Below, piece after piece: positions 1 to 11,257 of a stretch of 64,000 bases of DNA. This DNA is from Oxytricha trifallax (Eukaryota; Ciliophora; Spirotrichea; Sporadotrichida; Oxytrichidae). A program made the translations under genes and the position numbers. The notes under the pieces are model-generated. The model ran no database searches. It was not told the origin of the DNA and saw nothing but the letters and a program-made list of their open reading frames with translations. How positions within the stretch are numbered: position 1 is the stretch's first letter; every line of letters starts with the position of its first letter. The stretch spans positions 59,177 through 123,176 of the forward strand of contig ARYC01000781.1 of NCBI GenBank assembly GCA_000711775.1, read 5' to 3'.

Positions 1-1044
1 TCATGATATTCTCTGGCTTTAAGTCTCTATGAACATAAACTAGCTTGTGAAGCTCTTCAATCCCCTTTACTATCTGCTATACTAACTAGCTAATTTATCT
101 CTGACATCTACTTTCAGATAAGAATTCTCTGTAAGTCATTTAATGTAAAGGAAGCTTGAAGACTGCGTGATCTTTACCAAATGAAATAGCATCAAGCTAA
201 GCTAGATGATATCCCTGCACTCATTTAACTTTGCTTTTTAAAGAGCATTATACTCATTTGCATATTCCATTTGGAACTTGTCATCAGCAAGGAACTAATT
301 GAATGGATATATCTTATAAGGATATAAGTCATCAGTAATGACTCTCTTCTTTATTTAATCTTCAAGAGTGAGATAGCTTTCTAGGCAAGAATCTAAGTCA
401 ATTATTTTTAATATAGGAATCTTCATTGCCTCTATTTTAACCATGATTTTATTGATCTCAGAGACTTGAAAGTTCTTGACTGCTTTCTTCATTTTAACTT
501 ACTTCTAGACTTCAACTTTAAGAGACTCCACTGGGTTTCTTAATCTCCTCTTTAGAGGAATCTATTCCCTGTAGGTTCACGAATAAAGACAAAACATTAA
601 TTGTGCTTTTTCTTTAAGTGCACTTTGAGGTCTCTAGTATGAGAAATATTGCTTCTCACAGAACTCACAGTCATACTTCCCATCTTTCTTTTAATGCTTG
701 AGATATAACCTTGGCATATCGTTGTGTATATCTCTCAAGTGTCTCTTATAAGTTGACTTGTAAGGGAAAACTTTATTGCATTCTTTGCATTAATAGTCAA
801 CTTTGGCTGGTATTTATTAATGCTCTATGGCGGGTTGTTTAACCTCACCTTTGCAGCTTCTTTGATAACCTCCTACTTAACTTATATTTAAATACTCAAA
901 GCTAGACGACTGGTCAAAGTTGTCATAAGTAGGCTCCCACTGAGTACAAGCGTCTCTGGTCTCTACTTTTCTTGGTTGCTGGAATGATAACTTTTATTGA
1001 CTTGATCCAAGTAATGCCGCTCTTCTTAACAGGTTAGCTATCAT
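1..1044 (-). pseudogene. TBE 57-kDa zinc-finger/kinase protein, partial, frameshifted
   Basis: The start ATG (1042-1044, minus) opens MIANLLRRAALLG, the same N-terminus as in TBE-D. Two C2H2 zinc fingers follow: CKECNKVFPYKSTYKRH ending in a His pair, then CEFCEK...HTRDLKVH ending in His. The protein kinase catalytic loop HRDLKPEN is readable at about 5-35, just before the window edge, so the C-terminal half of the kinase is outside. One extra base near position 640 (TATTTCTCAT where the paralogues imply TATTCTCAT) shifts the frame within the second finger. This points to decay or a sequencing error. The family role (DNA-binding plus kinase encoded by TBEs) is known; substrates are not. Confidence 0.8.
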
Positions 1045-1611
1045 TTTAGTTTGCTGATATATTTTATTATAATAATGATATAATATACCTTGATAAACTA
1101 TAGTAGTCGAGTATAAGACACTCTGGTAGATTTCTTTGCTGAGTGGTAAGAAAATTAACTAACCATAAAAGACTCTAAGTTGACATATTTTATGAGAATT
1201 TTAAACATTTTAGTAAATTAAAATACTCCTAATGAAGTTTTGTTTCTCTAGGAGGTCCTCCAAATTAAGTTTGAACTTAATTTGGAGGTAAAGTTATTAA
1301 ACATTTTTTTAATTTAATATGCTCCTAATAAAGTTTCAACCTTAAAATTTAACTCCTTATAAAGTTTGAACTTCTTTTGGAGGACCTCCTAAAATAATTA
1401 AACATTATTAGGAGTAATTTAATGGAGAAAGTTTGATAAAAATGGAAATCAATCTGTGAAACTTGGAGCAAGTTTTTCAATGCTTCTCCGCATATCTTTT
1501 CAAGGTTGACCTCCAGTAGGTCCTCCCTATTTAGTAGTAAGATTTTAATAAACTTAGAATGGATATCCATAATTTTAAATTTCATTAACATTTCTAGAAA
1601 GAGGAAGCAAG
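1045..1611. promoter_or_regulatory. Divergent intergenic region of TBE-A with palindromic AGGAGGTCCTCC blocks
   Basis: This stretch separates the divergent starts of the 57-kDa gene (1044, minus) and the 22-kDa gene (1612, plus), so it should hold both promoters. It contains palindromic or mirrored GGAGGTCCTCC/GGAGGACCTCC blocks (around 1250-1285 and 1377-1392) and several TCCTAATRAAGTTT copies. Similar blocks occur in TBE-C (about 31170-31235) and, weaker, TBE-D (about 56600-56740). Their regulatory role is inference. Confidence 0.45.
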
Positions 1612-2398
1612 ATGGAGTTTATGAATGATGCAATGAAGAATTTAATCTCAAGATTAATAGGAAAATTTCAAAGTAAAGAGGACCCTTATAGATATTTGGT
1701 AGAGCAAGGTAAGTTCTTAAGTTAGATTAATAAATCCATTATAGTTGGATTGTTCTTGCCAACTTAGGAGGGAACTAAAATCTCATTCTTAAAAGCCTTA
1801 CTTAGTGAAGAGAAAAAAGCTTATAAGTCTAATGAAATTAGGATGATAGAGATACCTAACTACCCTAAAATACCAGTGACAAACCTATATGACGATCCTA
1901 TGAGTGATCCAGATGTAGCTATCTACCTTCCATCAAAGATACAGCTCTCAAATAAGTTGCCAAAGAGAAACTTCTTCTTTGGTGTTCTTGGAACTCTGAA
2001 ACATGAGTACTTAAATGAAATTATTTAAGAAGCTCATAAGAAAAGCTGGAGAATTTCTTCTGAATAAAAAGAGAAGCAAGATATTAAAATAAGTCACACC
2101 TGGCTATAGGAACTTCAAAAGTATCTTTTTATCTCAAGTAAACTAAGCCTTCTAACTTTATAGAAAACCTGGTACTGCTATATACTTGATGAAAGAGCGC
2201 AGCAAATTAAACAGAGAGAGAAAGTCTCAAGTAAAACATGAATTGAGTAAGAGGCTCTTCAAAGATTTATAAAAGCCAGAAGAGATGAACATAGATGAAG
2301 GAGCTGGCACTAAGAGAAGAAATATAGGCTCAAGCAAGTCTTAAGAGGAAGAAAAGAAAGAGAAGCCTAATCCCTATACGGGCAAATTTAATATGTGA
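1612..2398 (+). pseudogene. TBE 22-kDa protein, intron-containing, one frameshift
   Basis: The gene starts MEFMNDAMK and ends at TGA 2396-2398, six bases before the convergent transposase stop. A 36-nt GT-AG intron (1709-1744, GTAAGT...TTATAG) sits after codons for VEQ; splicing restores frame into GLFLPTQEGT. An intron of the same length and position occurs in the copies in TBE-B, C and D. The middle carries the conserved block IPNYPKIPVTNLYDD and ERNFFFGVL-like sequence. Near 2165 an A-run is one base shorter than in TBE-D (ATAGAAAACC against ATAGAAAAACC), which shifts the basic C-terminal tail (KRRNIG) out of frame. Function is unknown in the family. Confidence 0.75.
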
Positions 2399-2404
2399 AC
2401 TTAT

Positions 2405-3447
2405 TCATTCGTTTAAATCTAAAACTTATTTATAAACAAAAAATATCCCTTCTCTTTCGCATTCTTTAGCTTTATCATCGCTGACTCTTTTAGCAGCACT
2501 CTTTATAAAATCTACTTTCTAAATCTTCAAGTCGTGCATCAAGTGATAGAGCAGAAGTTTCTTGTAGTGGCCTTTTAATAGGCACCAATATATTTCATTT
2601 CCATTGAACTAAGGGCTGTAAGGAACATTAAATACAGGGGTTATATTTAGCCTTTCATATTCCTTCCTTGAGTCTTTAGTTTTATGAACTGACAAGTTAT
2701 CAACGAATAGAATAATCTCTTAGTCAGCGTACTTATCTCTGATTTATTGCAAGAACTTAATATATTATTCAGTCTTTATAGAACGAGGGTGAATATCATT
2801 AGTTTCGAGACCATTATCTTCACTTATTCCTCCAAGAATAGCATGAGTTTAAACCTTAACCTTTTAATCATATGCTTCTATATTACAATACCTCTTGTAC
2901 CAAGACCTTGATAAAAAGGTATTGAATGTAAATACAGCTTAGCTTCATCAGCATATATTAACTTTATATTATGCTTTTAAGACCTCTGCATTTAATCGAA
3001 TATGTAATTTAAATTAGTCTTATAAAATAGAACATTAAAGTCAATTACTCTATTTATTGATTGAGTTTCTTTTAAGATATACCATTCTTTTTATATATGT
3101 TAGCTATCGATTAAGCAGATATGGGAAGCTCAAAAAATTGGCGATGAAACATTACAGCCCTCTAGGCTAGAGAGAAATGAGCTCAGTATTTAAGAGTTTT
3201 ATCATTAATCAGATAATCGATATGATACTGCTAAAATATTAGGCTTAGAATTAAGCTGCTGTCTCTTTAAATTCAATGCTAATAGACAATGAGACCTCAC
3301 AGTTGCAGGAGATTTATGGAGCAGTCTTGCAATAGATGTATAATTCAGAACAGGCTAGAGCTATTCACTATATTCATCATATCCATATCGCAACTTAAAC
3401 AATAAATCTATATAGTCGCTGTCATAAACTGACCCCAAACCTCGCAT
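2405..3447 (-). pseudogene. TBE 42-kDa DDE (IS630/Tc1-like) transposase, frameshifted
   Basis: The start is ATG 3445-3447 (minus), MRGLGSVYDSDYIDLLFKLR, and the stop TGA is at 2405-2407. The catalytic blocks are visible: HADEA for the first Asp, FVDNLSVHKTK for the second Asp, and FNGNEIYW for the Glu, with the D-34-E spacing of the IS630/Tc1 superfamily. A 5-bp tandem duplication (AGCTT, about 2936-2945) lies inside the first catalytic block and shifts the frame; another shift lies near 3235. This copy therefore cannot make a full transposase. It is convergent with the 22-kDa gene. Confidence 0.82.
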
Positions 3448-3739
3448 ATACTCACTTAAATTACTAATATTTAAACAATATACCCCTACATAAACCCTAC
3501 TAAAACCCTAATAAAGTATGCCTTAATAGTCTACTTTTATCAATCAAAAATTCAATCAAACTAATGAAAGGGTTTTGGGGTTTTGAGTGGGCTTAAGCTT
3601 TTAAGCAAATACGGGGTCACTGCTAAAAATACAGGCAAATCGAGCGTGGTAAATTTATTTGAAATGTGTTCTCATCATCAGTTTACTTATGGGAGGGAGG
3701 ACCAGTACTAGAATCATTAACACCCAATGTTGATTTTTG

Positions 3740-4667
3740 TACAACTCAAGTGATCTAAAAGAGATCATGTTAGTTAAATTTATTTCAGAGTTTCTAAACA
3801 GGGATTTAAAGAGTGTGCATCAGTTTTATCGTAATCATTCCGATGATGAGGGCTCTAATGATAGCTCAACTTGAACTAAAGATAAAGCAACATTCACGAC
3901 TGATAAAAAGTCAAATTTTTTCTGCACATTGAGTACACCCGACGATAAAATCGCTCAAAGAGTATCTGTTAAAGAAGGAATCAGGAAAAGAGAAGGTGCA
4001 GGAATGGGGGCTTGATGATTTCTAAAAGTTAGGAAAGGGAAAGGTGGTCAATGCCTTTTACAATATGATAGTCTAGAAACAGCATTAGAAGATGTATGGA
4101 GTGTGGATCGTTGATCCTACAAAAACAGGAAAGACTACAATAGCTGAGATGCTGAAGGTAATATTCATATGCGATGTATCAGAAGATGGGGGCATCCACT
4201 TCTTTGTAAAAACAGCATTGGTAAATGTTGCCGCGCAGATTATCATAATGGATGAAATGAATTACTTGCACTTTTTTCGGAAAAAGTAAAATATTGCAAG
4301 AATTAAAAAGTTCATAGAGGGGAGAGGCTACTCAGTTGATGTAAAGTACGTTGAAACACAGATGGCATTCAACAATACTTCAATTTTAATCACTACCAAC
4401 AAACTGGCCTTAGACGAGATGAGTAAAGTAGACGTGGACGCATTCATGGAGAGTATTACAGTCTGTAAACTAGAGATACAATCATTTAGAAGAGACTAAC
4501 CATTCACATTCACTGGCGTGGATTTAGCAAGGCATTTGTAAAAGAGATATGTGAAGAGCAGCAAAACATATGACACACACGCACATTCCGATGATGAAAA
4601 TGATAAAGAAGATAATTTCGAGCAGCAAGAGATAAAGTCACATGAATCCTCGATGTCAATAGATTGA
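3740..4667 (+). pseudogene. Rep-like superfamily-3 (SF3) helicase, broken
   Basis: Read with the ciliate code the 3' part is open to TGA 4665-4667. It shows SF3 helicase motifs in order: Walker A DPTKTGKTT (4113-4139), Walker B IIIMDEMN (4239-4262), motif B' KFIEGRGYSVDVKY (4308-4349) and motif C NTSILITTN (4374-4400). This order is typical of replication initiators of small ssDNA viruses and rolling-circle replicons. Upstream, a different frame from about 3740 has an in-frame TGA at 3872 and must shift near 3955 to enter the helicase, so the gene is broken. No HUH endonuclease motif was recognised in the N-terminal part. The C-terminus is acidic. It lies between TBE-A and G1 and is followed by iteron-like repeats. 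Host virus or plasmid type is not determinable here. Confidence 0.72.
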
Positions 4668-4725
4668 AGTGCAACTACAATTATATCTAATTAAATAATT
4701 AAACTAACAAACACATTTAATAAAC

Positions 4726-4949
4726 CTGTTTATCTGTTTATCTGCTCCCTAGTCTATGTATCTAAACAGTAAACACACTTTTAAACCATCTGTTTATTCG
4801 TTTACTTTCTCATTTGATCTTTATTAAAACAGATGGACAGATTAATGTGGGCCTGTTTACTTGTTTATCTTTTTATTTTTAATTAATGATTTAATCAAAC
4901 TTTTAATATTAAAATAATAAATATAATTAAAGATTAAACAGTAAACAGC
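4726..4949. repeat. Iteron-like CTGTTTA repeats
   Basis: Short direct copies of CTGTTTAYYYGTTTA occur at 4726-4744, 4790-4804 and 4853-4868, and inverted copies AAACAGTAAACA at 4764-4776 and 4935-4949. They lie just downstream of the Rep-like helicase pseudogene. Iterons beside a Rep gene are a known origin layout; here that role is inference. Confidence 0.5.
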
Positions 4950-5917
4950 TTAAACATGTAGCTAGAATGCTATTTACTTGCTCCCAAATTTGATTTATAT
5001 TAATCTCAAATACTTGGCTGTTAATATTCAAATGCTTTAATGCTATGTATTTATTTTCATAATTTCCCATTTCAATTGTATTTTAGTAATAATAAATTTT
5101 TATTTGAAAGTATTTCTTACTTTTGTAAGAAAAATATAATCAGTCAAAATAGAATAAAAATTGCGAAAATAGAAATCCTTAAATAGAAAGAAGTATATTT
5201 TTTACTTTATTATAATATTCTTAACATTTTATATTAGAAAATTGCTTGAATAAATAATGAATCTTATATTTCTAAGAATTTAGGTATTTTTACTTAATTA
5301 TTTATGCCACTTAATCACATATTTTATATTCATATTTTTGATTTAAATTTAGAAGTAAATTAATTTATAAAATGAAATGGAAATGAAGTTTGTTTTTAAT
5401 TAAACTTAAGTTAAATTTATTCCTTATATTAAAGATGAGTAATTTTAAGTTTAATTTTTATTTTAAGTATTAAATCTTAAAAAATGAAATTTTTCATTAT
5501 ATAAAATAAATTATTTATCTATTAGATATTAAAATTAATAAATTTAATTTAATTTAGTTAGAAAAGTAATATCATATATAATAAAAAATATAAATCAAAA
5601 TAATAAGATACTAATATATATAAATTAAATATATAAGAAATGGGCGCAAGTGAAAAAAATATAAAACTTATCGCTTGCGCTCATTTTAAATATAATAATA
5701 TTAAATTCAAACTAAATTTTAAAAATAATTATTATATTGAATGGAGAATGTTTTTATTTATAATTAGTCACTTATTTATAATTTAAATATTCGCTATTTT
5801 TATTATATTTTTACTGAATCAACCCATCATTATTAAAATATTAGTATTAAAAATAATTTTATAGGTTGATATTTTCAAATAAAAGTAGATAAAATTATCT
5901 TTAAACCAAAACTTGAC
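4950..5917. other. AT-rich stretch without recognised gene; hairpin at 5640-5684
   Basis: No protein-like block was seen. The one distinct structure is a hairpin in which ATGGGCGCAAGTGA at 5640 is mirrored by TCGCTTGCGCTCAT ending at about 5684, far GC-richer than its surroundings. Confidence 0.5.
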
Positions 5918-6868
5918 TTAGAGCTATAAGAAATTTCGAATTTTTATAGAAACAGCATAGACCAAAATGTTGAAAAGAAACATGCTTTATTAATTTTTGA
6001 AGACCATTTATTAATTAATATTAATTTATTAAAAATATCTAGATTTTTCCCCATTAATACCAAAAACATCCCATCTATTTCCTAAAAATTAATCAATTAT
6101 ATATCTAAATTTAGATATTATGGATTTGATTGAGGCTTTAAAGAGATTTAATTCTCACTTCTAAGAAATTTACAAAAATAGAATTATTATAGTTAATAAT
6201 TGTAGTATTAATATTTTAAAGATATAAATTTGGAAAATGCCTGCTAATATTCTAATAGATACAAACATTTACGTTAAAGAATATTTTCCTGTATAGTTCA
6301 GGTTGAATTCAATATAAGGTAGCCCTTTCCAGGATATTATTATACCGTAACCTTTATACTACTTTAGATAAGATTAATGCTATGATTAAATAATATTCTC
6401 ATATCTTAAGCTAAAACACTCTATCTAAAATGAGTAGTTATGGAATAATTTCATTGAAGAAATAGGATTAAAGTTGATAAATAAGAAATTATAAGGTGAT
6501 TTATTAATGCTAAAGTAGTCTGTTGATCAACTCTATTCAAACCTAAAAAAATAATTAAACTATAAGAAATCATTACTTATTATGTTTAGGAGTATATGAA
6601 AGTAAGAAAATATTATGATGGGAAATTTAAAGGATACCAGAGAGATAATCGTAAAATAATATAATTTAAAAATCATATAATTTTGCCATTCGGGAAAAAA
6701 GAGAAACAAGATATTTTATAAGAGCAAGATGATAAAAAATTTATTTGATATAATATATATATGTTTTTTAATTTAAAAACAATATATTCATAAAAACCTG
6801 CAATTTTCCATATGAACTTATAAAGCCTAAACGATACCTAAAAAACAAATAACTAAAACGCTTTTAAA

Positions 6869-6885
6869 TGGGTTATGGGGTTTTG
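6869..6885. repeat. Isolated degenerate TBE-like terminus
   Basis: GGGTTATGGGGTTTTG followed by ATT resembles a TBE right end (G4T4 repeat plus ANT). No TBE gene lies beside it; it sits between two G1 blocks. It could be a solo remnant or chance. Confidence 0.35.
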
Positions 6886-8019
6886 ATTAGACTTGCATAT
6901 TAAGACTTCAAAATTCATTATTTAAAAATGATACTAGCGACATTGATATTGAAATGAACTATAAATATTTCGATAGTTTTGATGAAATTGAAAAAAATAC
7001 AGACGAGAGTAAACTTTTCTTTGCCAAAAATTCTTTAAAAATTGATTTCGCTCAAAAATTAAGAGCTTAGTATAATAAATATTACTCACTAAAGAGATAG
7101 TATAAAACAAGAGATCTTGTTCCAAAGATTATTTAAATGAAGCTTGATAATATGTGTTTAGAAATGAGTGAAACAGCGGCCATGATTAAATTTTTCAGTG
7201 AAGAAGTCTACTTCAGCTAAGGGGCCTTAAAATTTATTGGACTAGAGTAAAAATTCAATGAGGCTGATAGGTTTGTGTAGTCCAACTCAAATATTAGATT
7301 TAATAATCTGGACAACCACGAAATCCTTTGTTACATAAATGAGAATCTTGGATTTTTTATTGAAACACTTGACTATTATAAGTCTCTTAATAAAGAATAG
7401 GAGGGTTTCTATCGCTCATCCAAATATCTAAAAAGAATATTCTTAGCCTCATCAGAATTATCAAGCAAAAAGATAACTAGATTAAGAATTAATACCACTC
7501 TTATTATGACCCTTAAAATAAGAAAATACTTTAGTTAATATTAAAAGCATTTAATTAAGGTAGATCAATACCTTTTGAAAAAATTTTTATCAAAATAAAG
7601 GGCAATTAAAATTTTTATCTTTATCAATAATTACAGATAGATTGAATATTTAAAAGCAATTTTATTATTTAAAATTAAATCAATACTAATAAATTCCTTA
7701 ATATTTGACTCAATTTTATTGCGAAAAAATTTTATAAATAAAAAAATCTTGAATTTAAAAAATGATTATCATCTGAATTATTAATTGTAAATAATATGCT
7801 TAATAATACAATTTATAATTTTTTATTTTAAAGGAACTAACTTATTCAATTGAAATGTGCTTTATTAAAAATAATTTTCTATTCTACAAAATTTTCCATC
7901 AAAGACATTATGTATAATGATTAAAATCAAATAAATTTAATATATCACTTTTTAATACTAAAATGAAACCATCAATCTTAGTAGTTACGTAGACATACCT
8001 GAGTAAGTTGACATTGCAA

Positions 8020-8545
8020 ATTCCTTGACGTGGCAGTCATGAAGTAGAAAACTCCGAAAAAACCACTTTTGCTATCAAGTAGTCTCCTCCTAAAATCAAG
8101 ATGTCATCACAGTTTGTACCTGGGGACAGAGCTTGTGAGATCCAACTAGATAACAGGGAGTGGAGTAAAATGCTTGCCTGTTCTATTGCTGCTGGGAAAC
8201 ATAATTCCTGTCCTTTCGCTGTGGTAGCTTCAGCACCCTTACTCGGTTTGGGAGAAAACTCCTTATTGTTGGCTTCAATAGTTTTCGTCTTCTCACTTTT
8301 GAAGGCAAAGCGTACCTTCATCCTGCTCCCTGTTACCTAGAAAGCAGAACTCAAGCCGGGTAAGCTCATCTATGCAGGGAATTCCTTGTGTCCAAGCCCA
8401 CTCGAGGAGAGTAGTAGCTGACAGATTGAACCAGGCTGATTAGTCCTTAATGAGTTGCGCCTAGCAACCCCCTACCTTCCTTCGCCAGGCCTTAGTATAA
8501 GAGAAAGCTCTATTAAAAAGTCCTTAATGAGATTGGTACCTCACT
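8020..8545. other. GC-richer island inside a G1 intervening segment, origin unknown
   Basis: Base composition rises sharply against very AT-rich flanks. With TGA as the only stop, several frames stay open on both strands (for example plus 8101-8340 and minus 8321-8037), so open frames prove nothing here. The direct repeat AGTCCTTAATGAG occurs at about 8441 and 8519. G2 has TBE-C at the corresponding place and no trace of this sequence. It could be foreign or organelle-derived DNA, or an unrecognised MDS. I could not assign it. Confidence 0.4.
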
Positions 8546-10846
8546 TAGCAATTAACTTTCTAATTTAATAATTTCTAAGACATTATAATATAAAATTATT
8601 CAAATTTAGGAAAGTACATTAAATTCAATTAAAATTGTGAATATTAAGATTTAAAAAGCTTATTAATAATATACTAATAATAGACAGGCAAGTAACAAAT
8701 CTTATTGATTTAAAAACTAACAAAATTATTATAAAAGAATTATATTCCCCTTAAGCAATTAAATTATTGATATAATTTTAATATCAATTGTTTAAAAAAT
8801 CATTTCACTGTATACTTAAATTTTAAAAATAATAAATTAATTTATATTAAGAATTTGCTCAAATAAAATTCATTTTATAATGATACTCAATAAATTTTAT
8901 TACAATTATCTTCTAAGAAAGGTTTATTCGAGATTGACTTAAAGTATTCAATTTTTATATCATAAAAATAAAAACAAAGTAATATTTTATTTTGATAAAG
9001 AATCTACTATATTTATAGGAGATGTATTTTGGCATTTATTGGTAATAAACCTATCTTTTATTGCGAAAAAATTTCGCAATGTTTGCTACAAATAAGAAGG
9101 GCTTCATCAGGAAAATGGATTTACGCAACTTACAATGAAAAATGTAAGGAGGCTTAAAATTAAATAGAGTAAATATTTTATGTGAATACAACTCATGACC
9201 TAATATCTTTGATTATCAAATATGTAGTATAAATAAACACAGAAACTTTCTAGAAAAATTAAGGTACACTATCTTTGGTGGGGAAGTTAATTTACAAAAG
9301 GGAAGTATCATGGCAAATTTTTTGTAAATAATTTTATGAATTTTTGTATGTTATAATATCTAAATTTTTTTTTTTAACTTAGTATTGTTTATTGGATATA
9401 ATCTGCAAATTTTACCTTCTTCAAAATTTAAGAGGAAAAAATGTTTATTATATTATTATTAATAATGCTAAATAAATATTAATAGTAATCTATTAAAGAT
9501 GGTTATTTAATTATTAATCTGAATGCAATTTAAGAGGAAACTAAAATTCTATAGAGATAAATATTTAATATTTTATCATATATAGGCCAATATATCTGAA
9601 ATATTGTGTTATATCACTAAAACTTGTTACATTGAGTTAGAATAACTTATGAAAAATAAATTTAGGGAAAAATAAACTTGCTAGGAAATTTCCATAAATA
9701 TTTTAAATAAAAAAATAGGGCAAAACTTCCCTCCCCAATCTTTTTATAATGAATAAATTCCTTGGATCTTAAAGCTCTAAAAAGAACCCCCTAAAACAGT
9801 AAATGTAGTTATTTCATTGTCAAAATAATACGTTAACTGGATTAATAAAAATAGGGAAAAGGAATAAACAAAAGATTTAGCTTCTTATAATGCTGCCTAA
9901 ATAATATTTGGAACTTTCATTACTTTAATTCAAACTATAATAACGCTCTCAATATTAGCTCTAATAAGGTCTTTATGTTTTCCACTCTATATACTTTATT
10001 TGATTTTAAGAGCTAATGTAAAGAGTGCAAAGCCTCAAGATAGACTGTACCTTGATCTTAAATGTACTATTCAGACAATTAGATCTAAAGGGTACTAAAT
10101 TCACTATATTCTAAATGGTGAAATTGAAAATACTTTTACGACCATTTCTCAAGTTTACTCAACGTTTAATTGGTTCTCTCATGTTTTGGCTTGTCTAAGA
10201 TTTCTATCTGAAATTTCTCTTGTTCTCATTCCTTGGATATCTTGGATTATAGTAATTAGTGCTCTCAATTTTTATGAGCCTTTTTCGCGAGAAACTAAAA
10301 TGATCTTGACAATGAATTAGAGTTTTAAATTTGTTATAGATCTCTTCTTGTACATGAGTCTCATTTTTTAAAGAAAAAATAATATTAAAAGATGTGTCCC
10401 TGAAACTTAAAATTCTCATTAGTGCCTTAGAAGAGAGTTATAACTTTATAAAGCTATTGCGCAAATAGAATTAATTTTGGTATAATTTAAGTTGTCTACA
10501 TTATATTTGATACGAAAATGAGTCTATGGTGTTACTTCTGTGATAGAAGTTTTGATATATTTATTTATAATAAATTATATATAAATTATCTTGTAATTAC
10601 CCTTTTATAACAGATATTCTTAAAAATCTTAGTATATTGCAATAAAATCGTAATCTTGCCATAATTACCAATTTTTTCCTTAATCTTTAAAATATAATGC
10701 AATTATAATCTAATAAATTAAAGAGATCCTTCTGAGATTTATTACTGAAAATATAATTCTTGTTTTAATATATCAAGTTTTATATAAAATTTTCATATTA
10801 TTCAATAAATTTAATAAAATTAATTAAAATCAATATAGGTGACTAT

Positions 10847-11257
10847 TCTAGAAATACATTTGATTTGGGATTAAATTAGAATTTAAAATAAATTAATTAT
10901 AATTCGTAGCAGTTCACTTTGTCAAAACCTAGACAATATGGTACCCGTTCGATAGAGAATTCAAAATTAGCTGGACTTTAATATTGGCGGTACCCTTCTA
11001 TTGCATCCCTGGAGCGATTTAACTTGACTTTAATTTTGGCATAATAAACAACTTAAAAAATTACCAGAAATTAAAGTCAAGTTAAATCGCTCCAGGAATG
11101 CAATAGAAGGGTACCGCCAATATTAAAGTCCAGCTAATTTTGAATTCTCTATCGAACGGATACCATATTGTCAAGGTTTTGACAAAGTGAACTGCTACGA
11201 ATTATAATTAATTTATTTTAAATTCTGATTTAACCTTCCAAATCAAATGATTTCCTA
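10847..11257. mobile_element. Foldback element, arms about 195 bp
   Basis: The left arm (about 10847-11045) is repeated in inverted orientation at about 11060-11257 with few mismatches; the shared core includes GACAATATGGTACC, TTGAATTCTC and AAATCGCTCCAGG. It lies in the gap between G1 blocks ending at 10465 and starting at 11955. It has no coding capacity. A related arm occurs at 62741-62838, directly against TBE-E, so the family has more than one copy. Confidence 0.8.

Larger units (their letters stand above)
1..3585. mobile_element. TBE-A, telomere-bearing element (left end outside window)
   Basis: The right end reads GGGTTTTGGGGTTTTG at 3570-3585, followed by AGT at 3586-3588, which fits the ANT target known for oxytrichid TBE transposons. 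Inside are the three genes of that family: 57-kDa zinc-finger/kinase (minus), 22-kDa (plus) and 42-kDa DDE transposase (minus). The subterminal sequence (3470-3570) matches the ends of TBE-C and TBE-D but not those of TBE-B, E and F, so this belongs to a distinct subfamily. Full TBE-D is 4157 bp, so roughly 0.6 kb of the left side is missing here. TBEs are known to be removed during macronuclear development and their transposases to take part in genome rearrangement. Confidence 0.93.

Noticed and set aside
8037..8340. Overlapping open frames on both strands in the GC-richer island
   Set aside because: Only TGA stops translation here, so GC-richer DNA is open by chance in several frames; no motif or homologue was recognised.
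10204..10419. Minus-strand frame of 71 codons
   Set aside because: It is the shadow of a G1 coding block that is homologous to G2 on the plus strand.
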